Below the pieces are notes generated by a model. The model had not been told where the DNA came from. It saw only the letters and a list, made by a program, of their open reading frames with translations, and made no database searches. Positions 48,628 through 56,842 of a DNA stretch of 64,000 nucleotides are shown piece by piece (the stretch's first letter is position 1; each line of letters starts with the position of its first letter). The DNA comes from XN24 sp964462675. GTDB taxonomy: Bacteria; Pseudomonadota; Gammaproteobacteria; Steroidobacterales; XN24. The DNA lies in the NCBI GenBank assembly GCA_964462675.1, contig CAYWYS010000013.1:1-64000 (forward strand). Reading direction: 5' to 3'. The position numbers and the translations under genes are program-made.

Positions 48628-51324
48628 ATGCCCGCCATCCGTCTGACCCCGCAGGGGCACCTCCACTGGGAGACCGGAGACGACCCGGCCTCCAAAGCAC
48701 TCGTCTCCCTGGATGAAGCCTTCGGCAACGACTGGCGCGAGGGGCTGTTTGTGCTCGGGGTGCGCAAGCGCGTGCTCCACGAATGGCCCACACTCGCATT
48801 CTGGCAGGACTATAGCCGGCGCTACCTGACGGCGCTCTGCCACCTGCCGGGCGACTCGGAGACCATCGCTGTCGAACCACCGACACCAGCCGAGTTGGAT
48901 TCCCGGGTGCTGACGGCACCGCCAATGACCGGGGGCGAGTACCTCTCCGCCGCGACACTGGACCGGATCTGGGGCGCGCTGGACCGCTGGGCGGTGGAGA
49001 CGATCGACGCTCAAGGAGGCCTCGCCGCCTTCCTCGCCGACCGCGCGCCGGAGTGGCATCAGGTCGGCCGCGTCTGCTTTCATCTCGCAGAGAACCGGAA
49101 CGACCCCGATTTCCCGTTCGCCTTTCTGGCGACCTATGCGACCGGGTTCGGGGCGGGCGGGCAGCTCCGCCATCTGCCGCTGCGGGAGGCGCTCCAGCAG
49201 TATGCGGGCACCAAGAACAAGGCTGCGCTGATCCGCCTTCTGACGCCCGTTCACGAAGCCGCGAAGCGCTGCGACTGGGTCGGGCAGATGGTGGAGAACG
49301 GGCAGGTCTATCAGCCGCTAGCCTGGCGACCGCCCCAAGCCTACGCCTTTTTGAATGCGATCCCGACGCTCGAAGAGGCGGGCCTCGCGGTCCGGGTACC
49401 CGACTGGTGGAAGCAGCGCCCTCGCCCGAGGGTTGCGGTGACCATCGGGCAAAGCCCGGCATCGAGGCTCGGGCTCGATGCCCTGCTCGACTTCGATGCT
49501 CATGTCGCCCTCGGCGACCAGCGGCTCACGAAGGCCGAACTGAAGGCACTGCTTGCCGGAGCGGATGGCCCGGCGGGGCTCGTCTTCCTCAAGGGCCGGT
49601 GGGTCGAGGTCGATCGCGAGCGGCTCGACCAGGCTATCGAACACTGGCAGCGGATCGAAGCCCAGGCGAAAAACGGACAGATCTCGTTCATCGAGGGAAT
49701 GCGCCTCCTGGCCGGCGCCCCCGCCGACCTGCGGGAGGACGAAGCGGCGGAATCGGCCCGCGCCTGGGCGCACGTCGAGGCCGGTGAGGCGATGCGACGC
49801 ATCCTGGCCGATCTGCGGGAGCCGGGGCGTCTGCCGGATTCCTCGATCGGCCCCAGGAGCGGTGTCCGGGCCACGCTTCGACCCTATCAACTGGAGGGGG
49901 TGCGCTGGCTCGACCTGCTGACGAACCTGGGACTCGGGGCCTGCCTTGCCGACGACATGGGCCTCGGCAAGACCTTGCAGGTTCTGGCGCTGCTGGCGCA
50001 CCGCCGTCATCGGCGGTCGGGTGGTCGGCGGCCGTCGCTGCTCATCGTCCCCGCGTCGCTGCTCGGGAACTGGCAGCAGGAAGCCGAGCGGTTCACACCG
50101 AGACTGAGGCTCATGTTGCTCCATCCCGCCATGACGCCGCGCGACACGCTCGAGGCGATTGCGGCTTCGCCCGAGGAGGGTCTGAGGCATTACGACCTGG
50201 TGGTCACGACCTACGCCATGCTGACGCGCCAGGAGTGGCTGACCGCGCTCGACTGGCGCCTCGCCATCCTCGACGAGGCCCAGGCGATCAAGAACTCCGA
50301 GACCCGCCAGAGCCGGGCGGTGAGACGGCTCAAGGCAGATGCCCGGGTTGCGCTGACAGGTACGCCTGTCGAAAACCGGCTGGGCGATCTCTGGTCGCTG
50401 TTCGACTTCCTCAATCCGGGCCTGCTCGGTTCGCCCGCCGCCTTCAAGGCCTTCGTCAAGGCGATGGAGGCGCGCGTCGAAGAGCGCTATGCGCCGCTTC
50501 GCCGCCTGGTCGGGCCCTATATCCTGCGGCGACTGAAGACCGACCGCTCGATCATCGCCGACCTGCCCGAGAAAACCGAGACCCCCCTCTATTGCGGCCT
50601 GAGCAAACCGCAGGTCAGACTGTATGAGCGAGCGGTGCGCGCTATGGAGAGCGCCCTGGAGCAGGTCGATGGCGACATGGCGCGGCGCGGCCTGGTGCTG
50701 CAGACCCTGATGCGACTCAAGCAGATCTGCAACCACCCCAGCCAGTCGACCGGCGACGGCGTATACAGGGCGGCAGACAGCGGCAAGTTCCAGCGGGTGG
50801 CGGAGATCTGCGAGGAACTGGCGGAACGGCAGGAGAAGGTGCTGGTCTTCACGCAGTTTCGGGAAATCATCGAGCCCCTGGCCGCGCACCTCCAGGCGGT
50901 CTTCGGACGCCCCGGACTGATGCTGCACGGCGGCACCAGCGTCAAGCGGCGCCGCGAACTCGTCGAGCAGTTCCAGGACGAGGACGGCCCGCCGTTCTTC
51001 ATCCTCTCGCTCAAGGCGGGCGGCACGGGTCTCAACCTGACTGCCGCCTCGCACGTCATCCACTTCGACCGCTGGTGGAATCCGGCGGTTGAGAACCAGG
51101 CGACCGATCGCGTCTTTCGCATCGGCCAGAAGCGCAACGTCTTCGTGCACAAGTTCATCACGACCGGCACCGTCGAAGAGCGCATCGACGCCCTGATCGA
51201 GGAGAAACGCGAGTTGGCCGAACAACTGTTGAGCGGTGACGGCGGCGAGGTCAGATTGACCGAGCTCCCCGACGACCAGATCCTCCAACTCGTCCGCCTG
51301 GATGCCACTCGAGCCGCGATCTGA
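48628..51324 (+). CDS. SNF2-family DEAD/DEAH helicase
   Basis: The 898-residue ATPase has an N-terminal SNF2-associated region (about 1-400), then the two RecA lobes: DDMGLGKT (Walker A, about 441), LLIVPASLLGNWQQEAERF, LDEAQAIKNS (DEAQ box, about 548), LTGTPVENRLGDLWSL, and in lobe two LVFTQFREIIEPL, LSLKAGGTGLNLTAASHVIH, RWWNPAVENQATDR and FRIGQKRNVFVHKFI. It would translocate on DNA to remodel protein complexes. It forms an operon with a SWIM zinc-finger gene 11 bp downstream, a pairing known in many bacteria but of unclear function. Confidence 0.93.
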   Translation: MPAIRLTPQGHLHWETGDDPASKALVSLDEAFGNDWREGLFVLGVRKRVLHEWPTLAFWQDYSRRYLTALCHLPGDSETIAVEPPTPAELDSRVLTAPPMTGGEYLSAATLDRIWGALDRWAVETIDAQGGLAAFLADRAPEWHQVGRVCFHLAENRNDPDFPFAFLATYATGFGAGGQLRHLPLREALQQYAGTKNKAALIRLLTPVHEAAKRCDWVGQMVENGQVYQPLAWRPPQAYAFLNAIPTLEEAGLAVRVPDWWKQRPRPRVAVTIGQSPASRLGLDALLDFDAHVALGDQRLTKAELKALLAGADGPAGLVFLKGRWVEVDRERLDQAIEHWQRIEAQAKNGQISFIEGMRLLAGAPADLREDEAAESARAWAHVEAGEAMRRILADLREPGRLPDSSIGPRSGVRATLRPYQLEGVRWLDLLTNLGLGACLADDMGLGKTLQVLALLAHRRHRRSGGRRPSLLIVPASLLGNWQQEAERFTPRLRLMLLHPAMTPRDTLEAIAASPEEGLRHYDLVVTTYAMLTRQEWLTALDWRLAILDEAQAIKNSETRQSRAVRRLKADARVALTGTPVENRLGDLWSLFDFLNPGLLGSPAAFKAFVKAMEARVEERYAPLRRLVGPYILRRLKTDRSIIADLPEKTETPLYCGLSKPQVRLYERAVRAMESALEQVDGDMARRGLVLQTLMRLKQICNHPSQSTGDGVYRAADSGKFQRVAEICEELAERQEKVLVFTQFREIIEPLAAHLQAVFGRPGLMLHGGTSVKRRRELVEQFQDEDGPPFFILSLKAGGTGLNLTAASHVIHFDRWWNPAVENQATDRVFRIGQKRNVFVHKFITTGTVEERIDALIEEKRELAEQLLSGDGGEVRLTELPDDQILQLVRLDATRAAI

Positions 51325-51335
51325 GGAGTTGACGA

Positions 51336-52259
51336 ATGGGTTGGGGTTATGAAGGCGGCTTTCCCAGGTACATCCCGGCCGCCGAGCGGCGCAAGAAGGC
51401 CGGAAAACAGGTGGAGAAGCTCCGCAAACAAGGCAGGGCGATCGAGCCGGTAACCATCGAGCGCCGCGCGATCGCCGGCAGCGTCTGGGGCAAGGGCTGG
51501 TGCAAGCACCTGGAATCGTTTTCCGATTACGAGAATCGGCTGCCACGCGGCCGCGCCTATGTCCGCAACGGCTCGGTCTGTCACATGGAGATTCACCAGG
51601 GACGTATCGAGGCCCTGGTGAGCGGCAGCCGGATGTACATCGTCAACATCGAGATCCGGACGCTCAAGCCCGCGGCCTGGCAATCGATCAAGGCCCGTTG
51701 TACCGGGCAGATCGGCTCCATGCTCGAACTCCTCCAGGGCAGGCTCTCGAACGAGGTCATGGCGGTCGTGACCGACCGTGAGACGGGCCTCTTTCCACGC
51801 CCCGGCGAGATGAAATTCGAATGCTCCTGCCCCGACTGGGCAACAATGTGCAAACACGTCGCGGCCGTGCTGTACGGTGTCGGCAACCGGCTGGACGGCC
51901 GCCCCGGACTACTGTTCACGCTTCGCGGTGTCGACGCCGACGAACTGATCGCCGAAGAGCTTGCCCTGCCCGCCGCGTCCGGCCCGGACTCGCCGACACT
52001 CTCGGAGGAGCATATCGGGAGCATCTTCGGAATCGACCTGGATTCACCGGTCTCGCCGGCGAAGCCGCCGCCCCGGCTTCGACCGACCGGCAGGTCCGTC
52101 GCCCGCCTGCGGCGGCAGATGGGCGATACCGTTCCCGAATTCGCACGCCGTCTCGGCGTCTCAAGCTCCACGGTCTATCGCTGGGAGTCGACGGAAGGTC
52201 GTCTGAAACTGAAGCCGCGGATACTGGCAGCACTGGCCGAGCTGAGCCGGAAAGCCTGA
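51336..52259 (+). CDS. SWIM zinc-finger protein with C-terminal HTH
   Basis: The 307-residue partner of the SNF2 helicase has a SWIM motif CxCx(n)CxH in KFECSCPDWATMCKHVAAVL (about residue 161-180), following the typical AIAGSVWGKGWCKHLESFSDYENRLPRGR N-terminus. The last 50 residues (MGDTVPEFARRLGVSSSTVYRWE) form an XRE-like helix-turn-helix, so the protein may guide the helicase to DNA. GAGGAGTTGACG precedes the ATG. Function of the pair is unproven. Confidence 0.9.
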   Translation: MGWGYEGGFPRYIPAAERRKKAGKQVEKLRKQGRAIEPVTIERRAIAGSVWGKGWCKHLESFSDYENRLPRGRAYVRNGSVCHMEIHQGRIEALVSGSRMYIVNIEIRTLKPAAWQSIKARCTGQIGSMLELLQGRLSNEVMAVVTDRETGLFPRPGEMKFECSCPDWATMCKHVAAVLYGVGNRLDGRPGLLFTLRGVDADELIAEELALPAASGPDSPTLSEEHIGSIFGIDLDSPVSPAKPPPRLRPTGRSVARLRRQMGDTVPEFARRLGVSSSTVYRWESTEGRLKLKPRILAALAELSRKA

Positions 52260-52307
52260 AAAAGCTGGCGCCCGACTTTTGGCTGAAAACGAGCATACCC
52301 GCCGCAT

Positions 52308-52589
52308 TTACTTCCGGTCCCGGCCCCTGGGCTCGGCCTTGCCCTGGGCGCGCTGGCAGGCGAGACCTTCCAGCTCCTCGACCACGCGCACAAGCGTGGC
52401 AAGCACGTGGATGTGCGGCGTGATGCCGTACGAGGCGGCAGCGCCGAAGCCGTCGACCGTGGGGCCATCGTCAAGATTGAAGGACAGGTAGCCGGCCTCG
52501 GCATAGTTGTAGTTCGGCCCTTCGGCCAGCACGGCCAGCGGAGCCAGGGCGAGAGCGGCGAAAGCCGCGGAGATCAGTGTCGTGCGCAT
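52308..52589 (-). pseudogene. Truncated outer-membrane beta-barrel gene
   Basis: The 93-codon frame begins with a clear signal peptide (MRTTLISAAFAALALAPLAV ending LAEG) and then reads YAEAGYLSFNLDDGPTVDGFGAAASYG, the start of an OmpW/beta-barrel-like protein normally near 180 residues. After about residue 66 the sequence becomes non-barrel (QRAQGKAEPRGRDRK) and stops. The break at about 52385 adjoins the SNF2-SWIM operon, suggesting its insertion or a deletion removed the rest. Confidence 0.65.
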
Positions 52590-52773
52590 GGGTTTTCATC
52601 CTCAAGCTGTAAGTTCAGGGACTGGTCCGGCAGCCGGACCATCCCGCCCGCCGGTGCGATACAGGGACTGTCCTGCACCACGGTCGAGAGGATGAATCAA
52701 CAACAGAAATTGCGCATGGCTCCCGTGGAGCCACGCGGCAGGACGAGAGCGCGCAGGCTCGCAGGCGGGACTG

Positions 52774-53337
52774 CTAGGCCTTCGTCACGACTTCAATCCA
52801 GGCCGCGAACACCTGCGCGAATTTCGCGAGGAAGGCGCGGGTGTCGCCCTTCTTCAGCCTGCCCTGGTCGTCGAACCAGTCGCCGACGCCGGCGAGATAC
52901 ATTTCCGGTTGTTGCAGCACCGGCATGTTGAGAAAGACCAGCGACTGGCGCAGGTGATGGTTCGCGCCGAATGCGCCGAGCGCACCGGGCGTCACCGAAA
53001 CCACCGCGGCAGGCTTCCCGTCGAATGCGTTCTTGCCATAAGGACGCGAGGCGATATCGATGGCATTTTTCAGCATGCCGGGCACCGAGCGGTTGTACTC
53101 CGGCGTGACGAACAGCACGGCGTCGGCGGACTTTATCACTTTGCGCAGTGCAGCCCAGGCGGCGGGCGGGTTATCGGTATCGAGATCCTGGTCGTACAGG
53201 CCGACTGCGGATAAATCGACCTCCTCGGCGGTATAGCCCGCGGGCAATTCAGCCACGATGGCGCGGGCGGCCTTGCGCGAGAAACTCCCTTTCCTGAGCG
53301 AACCGACAACAACGGCGATCTTGCGTTCATGGGTCAT
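52774..53337 (-). CDS. NADPH-dependent FMN reductase
   Basis: The 187-residue flavodoxin-like reductase has the family motifs VVGSLRKGSFSRKAAR (phosphate loop), PEYNRSVPGMLKNAIDIASRP and VVSVTPGALGAFGANHHLRQSL. ChrR/azoreductase-type members reduce quinones, chromate or azo dyes. ATG 53337 gives the normal MTHERKIAVVVGS start; the longer frame is not family sequence. The 184 bp downstream of its stop, toward the barrel remnant, contain nothing I recognise. Confidence 0.92.
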   Translation of the reverse strand: MTHERKIAVVVGSLRKGSFSRKAARAIVAELPAGYTAEEVDLSAVGLYDQDLDTDNPPAAWAALRKVIKSADAVLFVTPEYNRSVPGMLKNAIDIASRPYGKNAFDGKPAAVVSVTPGALGAFGANHHLRQSLVFLNMPVLQQPEMYLAGVGDWFDDQGRLKKGDTRAFLAKFAQVFAAWIEVVTKA

Positions 53338-53437
53338 GCAATGCTTCCTCTTACTGGCGTGGGGTGTCTGCGCCCGTCTTCGCAAGCTAGGTCGGGCTGG
53401 TACCGATGTCTGTTCGACGGCCGGCAGACATCGCGAA

Positions 53438-53474
53438 ATCGGGGTCAGATACGCGTTGCCGCGGAAACGCGCGC
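53438..53474 (+). repeat. GGGGTCAGATAC-family repeat with small hairpin
   Basis: ATCGGGGTCAGATACGCGTT then GCCGCGGAAACGCGCGC; the ACGCGTT/AAACGCG parts pair. Close relative of 46404-46438, with the stem arms exchanged. Confidence 0.8.
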
Positions 53475-53559
53475 TATCGCTGCCGGCCGAAACCGCACCG
53501 CCTCAAATCACAGGGGACCTGTCGCGGCCAGGCCGCAGGCTCAGGGGTGAACCAGCATT

Positions 53560-53779
53560 TCAGGCGGCCGCCGTTTCCACCTTCCCGGGCAAGCGGCTCA
53601 ATACGAGCTTGCCCAGCGTCGACCTTCGCCGACGCATTGTCGATATCGATCCCGACCAGCTGCCCGTCCGCATCGTAATCCAGCACCACACGTTCGGAGA
53701 TCTCGCGACTCTCCGCGCTCGGCCGATCTGACAGGTCGATGTACAGTGAATCTGTTTCGGGGTGGTAGCTCAGCTTCAT
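53560..53779 (-). pseudogene. DUF2283 gene with a one-base frameshift
   Basis: The frame starts MKLSYHPETDSLYIDLSDRP and continues REISERVVLDYDADGQLVGI then DIDNASAKV, a good DUF2283 domain. One extra base near 53616 then shifts the frame; the restored frame reads LGKLVLSRLPGKVETAAA and stops at 53560, matching the sister copy at 44573. As is, the ORF runs on to 53474 with unrelated residues. Probably a recent pseudogene. Confidence 0.75.
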
Positions 53780-53963
53780 GGCCGGAACCCTCGGTCGGGA
53801 AATGCATTGTGGATAGTCACTCTATCCTCGAGGGCGACTACTCTCAAGTACCGATTGCGGCCGCTTGCGCAACACTTCTCGCTCGAAAGAGCTTGTGAAC
53901 ATGTAAACCGCCACTGCTCCAGCGTGCAGCGGCCACGCCTCAATCTCCAGCGTCAGTATCCAA
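53780..53963. other. Intergenic, nothing recognised
   Basis: 184 bp between the DUF2283 pseudogene and the truncated IS110 copy. No gene or strong structure seen. Confidence 0.5.
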
Positions 53964-54342
53964 GGCGTTTCCAATGGGATGGACTCCTCCTCACCCACAC
54001 ATCGGCATCTAGGTGCCAGACTGGTGTTGTTGATTCACTAGTCAGGAGCGAGGAGGAGCCCGAGATGGAGATTATTCGAGTCGGTGTGGACTTGGCAAAG
54101 AACGTGTTTCAGTTGCACGGCGTGGATGCGCGGGAGCAGGTGGTCTGGCAACGGAGCGTGCGCCGCGGGCGCTGGTTGATGGAGCTGCAACGGCGGGTGG
54201 CGCCGGGCGCGGAGATCGGATTGGAGGCGTGTGCCGGGGCGCACCACTGGGGGCGTGAGCTGGAGGCGCGCGGCTATCGGGTGAAGCTGATGGCGCCGCA
54301 GTTTGTGAAGCCGTACGTGAAGAGCAACAAGAGTGATCGCAA
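53964..54342 (+). mobile_element. Truncated IS110-family element
   Basis: The segment is, as far as I can compare, identical to the reverse complement of 57602-57981. It carries the ATGGACTCCTCCTC terminal repeat at 53979-53992 and the first 92-93 codons of the transposase (ATG at 54065, MEIIRVGVDLAKNVFQLHGV). It breaks at 54342 inside NKSDRND, where another gene fragment begins. The 15 bp outside the repeat (GGCGTTTCCAATGGG) are also shared with the full copy. Confidence 0.88.
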
Positions 54343-54478
54343 AGACCCTGAGCAGCACGATCGATGCGCTGTTCCAGAAACAGCTCCCGGAGAAAGAAAT
54401 CGAGGCGCTGGTCAAGGCGCTCGAGAAGCACGCCCTGATCGCGATCGAGGACAAGAAGGTCAGCTATACCTTGCCCTA
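54343..54478 (+). pseudogene. 3' fragment of an unidentified gene
   Basis: Reads KTLSSTIDALFQKQLPEKEI then EALVKALEKHALIAIEDKKV and SYTLP before TAG. It looks like a helical winged C-terminus and resembles the tail of NYN-domain (COG1432) proteins from memory. It is fused in place of the IS110 3' part. Not a functional gene. Confidence 0.4.
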
Positions 54479-54516
54479 GCCGTCCCGGCGGTGAGCCTGC
54501 TTCACGTTGTCGTAGT

Positions 54517-54918
54517 TCATCGGGTCGGAGGCTTACGGGAAACGAGGCGCTGCATCCCGCGCCAGTCCAATTCATCGTTCACCCAAGCGTAAACAATAAA
54601 CTTGGCGTCCCCGTGGTAGCGGAAAAACAGCCGGTACTGCTGGTAGAACTTTGCGCGAAACCAGTGTGTGTGGCCCTCGCCCAGGGTCGCGCCCTGGCGG
54701 TACTCCGGCCTCGAGGGGTCCCGGGGAATGATCTCGAGCGCCAGCCGGGCGATGGCCGCCAACCGCTTGGTCGCATTCTTGCGAGTGTATCCGTCAGGAT
54801 CTTTGCGCTTGAGCGCCTCTACCTGCCGGATGAGCGCTTCGCACTGCTCGAGAAACAATGGGTGTGCGTACAGGGTCCAGCCATCGACCACCAGCGGGTT
54901 CGCGCCGCCCCGGGTCAC
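54517..54918 (-). CDS. YhaV-family toxin with altered C-terminus
   Basis: The 133-residue RelE-superfamily ribonuclease starts MTRGGANPLVVDGWTLYAHPLFLEQCEALIRQVEAL, the typical YhaV start. It contains RNATKRLAAI-like wording and GEGHTHWFRAKFYQQYRLFFRYHG, then FIVYAWVND. YhaV is normally about 150 residues and ends with a VFRKMLERGNPPDDW-like segment; here VNDELDWRGMQRLVSRKPPTR replaces it, so the C-terminus is lost. Its usual antitoxin PrlF is absent; a DUF2442 gene overlaps its start by 4 bp instead. Confidence 0.82.
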   Translation of the reverse strand: MTRGGANPLVVDGWTLYAHPLFLEQCEALIRQVEALKRKDPDGYTRKNATKRLAAIARLALEIIPRDPSRPEYRQGATLGEGHTHWFRAKFYQQYRLFFRYHGDAKFIVYAWVNDELDWRGMQRLVSRKPPTR

Positions 54919-55289
54919 TCATCCTCGTCCGGCAGCGCCGCATCGAGATCGATCTCGATATCGCCCACAACGGCCTCAATGCGCTTCACGAAAGCGGTGT
55001 CCAGGGACCGGAGCCGCTCCGGGTGCTCGGCGAATTCGCTGGATGGCTTGCCGCGCAGCAGGGCGTCTACGCTGATGTCTTCATCAACGCCCTGCCAGTG
55101 GATACCGGTGCCATTGCCAATGAGCTCCCAGCTCTGCCGCTCTTCCAACGTCGCATGCTCAAGGCGCGGATACCATGACAGCGGCACCGCGATGGTGCGG
55201 CCGTCATCGAGCTCCACCGTCAGTTCATCGTTGCTTACGCTGACGCGTACGGCACGCGGCCTTTCAACCTGCTCTGCCGAAGAACTCAT
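54915..55289 (-). CDS. DUF2442-domain protein, putative antitoxin
   Basis: The 124-residue protein has a DUF2442 core at about 10-75 (RAVRVSVSNDELTVELDDGR, WYPRLEHATLEERQSWELIG, DEDISVDALLRGKPS), followed by an acidic C-terminus. DUF2442 proteins are usually paired with DUF4160 toxin-like proteins. Here the stop overlaps a YhaV-type toxin start (ATGA), so it sits in the antitoxin position. ATG 55289; the longer frame adds eight residues. Confidence 0.8.
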   Translation of the reverse strand: MSSSAEQVERPRAVRVSVSNDELTVELDDGRTIAVPLSWYPRLEHATLEERQSWELIGNGTGIHWQGVDEDISVDALLRGKPSSEFAEHPERLRSLDTAFVKRIEAVVGDIEIDLDAALPDEDE

Positions 55290-55376
55290 CCCAAGCCTCC
55301 AGTAGCCGCGCACGATGTGTCGAAATGATACCCCTTATGCAGCGGAGCTCCGAGGGCCGGTAGCACCGTTGTCTGC

Positions 55377-55557
55377 AGTCGGCTCGATGCTAGTCAAGAA
55401 CGATCCCGCGTTTGATTCCCGAAGCTTCGGCTACCCGAAGCTCGGCGCACTGGTTCGCAAGCAGCTGTACCTGGAGGTCAAGGACGTGCCGAACGAGCCG
55501 GGATCTACGATCGTGCAGCTGTATGTGCGGCCCAAGGGGAACAGCACGGAAGGTTAA
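55377..55557 (+). pseudogene. 3' fragment resembling an OST-HTH/LOTUS domain
   Basis: Reads AVGSMLVKNDPAFDSRSFGY then PKLGALVRKQLYLEVKDVPN and ends in TAA. The pattern VGS-x-L-x-KNDPAFDsRsFGYpKL is typical of OST-HTH (LOTUS) domains at the C-terminus of NYN proteins. No upstream NYN domain remains, so this is a remnant. Confidence 0.6.
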
Positions 55558-55695
55558 CGATATGTGCCGGATAACGAGCGGGATCAAGGCGCGCGGAAAA
55601 TCACTCGCACAACCGATTTTTCGTGCCTTGCTGCCCAGCGCAGCCCGGAATATACTGGTGTCGAAGTCTGAGCCCGCGTCCTTTGGCCGGTAGTA

Positions 55696-55724
55696 GGACT
55701 TCCCCCGCCCGCCGCAAGGCGGGC
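55696..55724 (+). terminator. Intrinsic terminator
   Basis: GCCCGCC-GCAA-GGCGGGC followed by TTTTC. It probably belonged to the plus-strand gene now reduced to the fragment at 55377-55557. Confidence 0.8.
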
Positions 55725-55727
55725 TTT

Positions 55728-56477
55728 TCATTTCAGCGGCCAAACCACGATGCCGGTCGGACCGCCCCTGAGGGCGTTGACCTCGGCGATCCGCGCGGCA
55801 CCCAACTCATCCCAAAGCTCACCCCCGACACTTGCCCCGGGAAAGATCTTTCGGAATGCTGCATAGGCATTCAAGTCCGCCAATTGCACGAAATAGGACT
55901 CACTGGATCGTCGATCCGACGGATCCTCCACGACGTTTTCTGCATTGCGTTTCAGAGTCGAACCACCATACGCAGAAGGCACCATGCTGAACCGCCGCAT
56001 GGTGCGAATCTTCTTTTTGATGAAGTCCCCGTGGCCTTCGTCCGGTAACAGATGCAGATTGTCCCTGTTTGCCGTGCCGAACCTTTCGAGGCGCTGGATC
56101 GCGTACCGCCACGCAACCTCGCGCACGTCCACCGAGGGACTGACGACACGTGATTTCACCACCATGATTGCGAAGACGCGGAAGATCCCTGCTTTCCGCT
56201 GGAACCTGAGGGCCGCACGATAGGCCGCCAGTCGTGCCGGATACGTGAGTCCACTTGCGCGAATATCGCCCTTGTTATGGATCAGCCAGCTTGCCTTGAG
56301 CTCCGCACGTGGTGGAATGCGAAACTTGTCTCGTAGAAAGCGACGAAATTGGATGGTCTGATCCAGCGCGGACAGCCAGCTTGTGTCATCAACGAGCAGC
56401 GCTGCGAGGACGAACGTCGAGGTCGGGGAGCCGCCCATGCCGGTGTCACCGGATTCGTCAAAATAAGCGAAGTACAT
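55728..56477 (-). CDS. DUF3800 protein
   Basis: The 249-residue protein starts MYFAYFDESGDTGMGGSPTS, the RNase H-like acidic motif of DUF3800, and has the late VQLADLNAYAAFRKIFPG. The fold predicts a nuclease; DUF3800 genes are frequent in mobile and defence regions and their function is unknown. ATG 56477 has GGAGG 9 bases upstream; the longer frame is not supported. Confidence 0.85.
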   Translation of the reverse strand: MYFAYFDESGDTGMGGSPTSTFVLAALLVDDTSWLSALDQTIQFRRFLRDKFRIPPRAELKASWLIHNKGDIRASGLTYPARLAAYRAALRFQRKAGIFRVFAIMVVKSRVVSPSVDVREVAWRYAIQRLERFGTANRDNLHLLPDEGHGDFIKKKIRTMRRFSMVPSAYGGSTLKRNAENVVEDPSDRRSSESYFVQLADLNAYAAFRKIFPGASVGGELWDELGAARIAEVNALRGGPTGIVVWPLK

Positions 56478-56607
56478 GAAGCATCCTCCGCTGGTGGCGA
56501 TGGGCCGCCCGGCCTGGTCGGCGCGAGCTAATCGCAACATACGATCAGCAGCACCCGGGGTCGACGCTCCGAATCCAGTCGTATCTACCGTGTATGGACT
56601 CCTCCTC

Positions 56608-56842
56608 GTTTGCAAGGGGTCTGTTATCTGGCGTCATAGTCGATTGCTCACGTGTATCCGGTCTCTATGTCGTGCCTTGGCACGGGACCATGATGGGCTA
56701 TTCGCGCGCTGGCTCCCCAGCGGAAACACGGGCTGTGTGCCCTTCGCGGAAATCGGGTTTTGCCAACGCCGGTCCGACCTGTTCGCCGTCAATCAGACTC
56801 CTTCGCAATCGTGGGCAGGATGTTCATAAAGCAACTGCGCCG
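56608..56842 (-). ncRNA. Possible bridge RNA region of the IS110-family element
   Basis: Non-coding DNA between the transposase stop and the terminal repeat. In IS1111-group elements the guide (bridge) RNA that selects target and donor is encoded in this end. The stretch has several short inverted repeats, e.g. GTGCCTTGGCAC (56675-56686). No loop-target pairing was identified. Position-based inference. Confidence 0.4.

Larger units (their letters stand above)
55290..55727. other. Stretch with a gene fragment and a terminator, otherwise empty
   Basis: Contains the OST-HTH-like fragment (55377-55557, plus) and an intrinsic terminator (55696-55724, plus). Between them about 130 bp show no feature. 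Confidence 0.6.

Noticed and set aside
53780..53963. Integron attC site between accessory genes
   Set aside because: No paired RYYYAAC/GTTRRRY boxes with the right spacing were found here or at the other TA borders.
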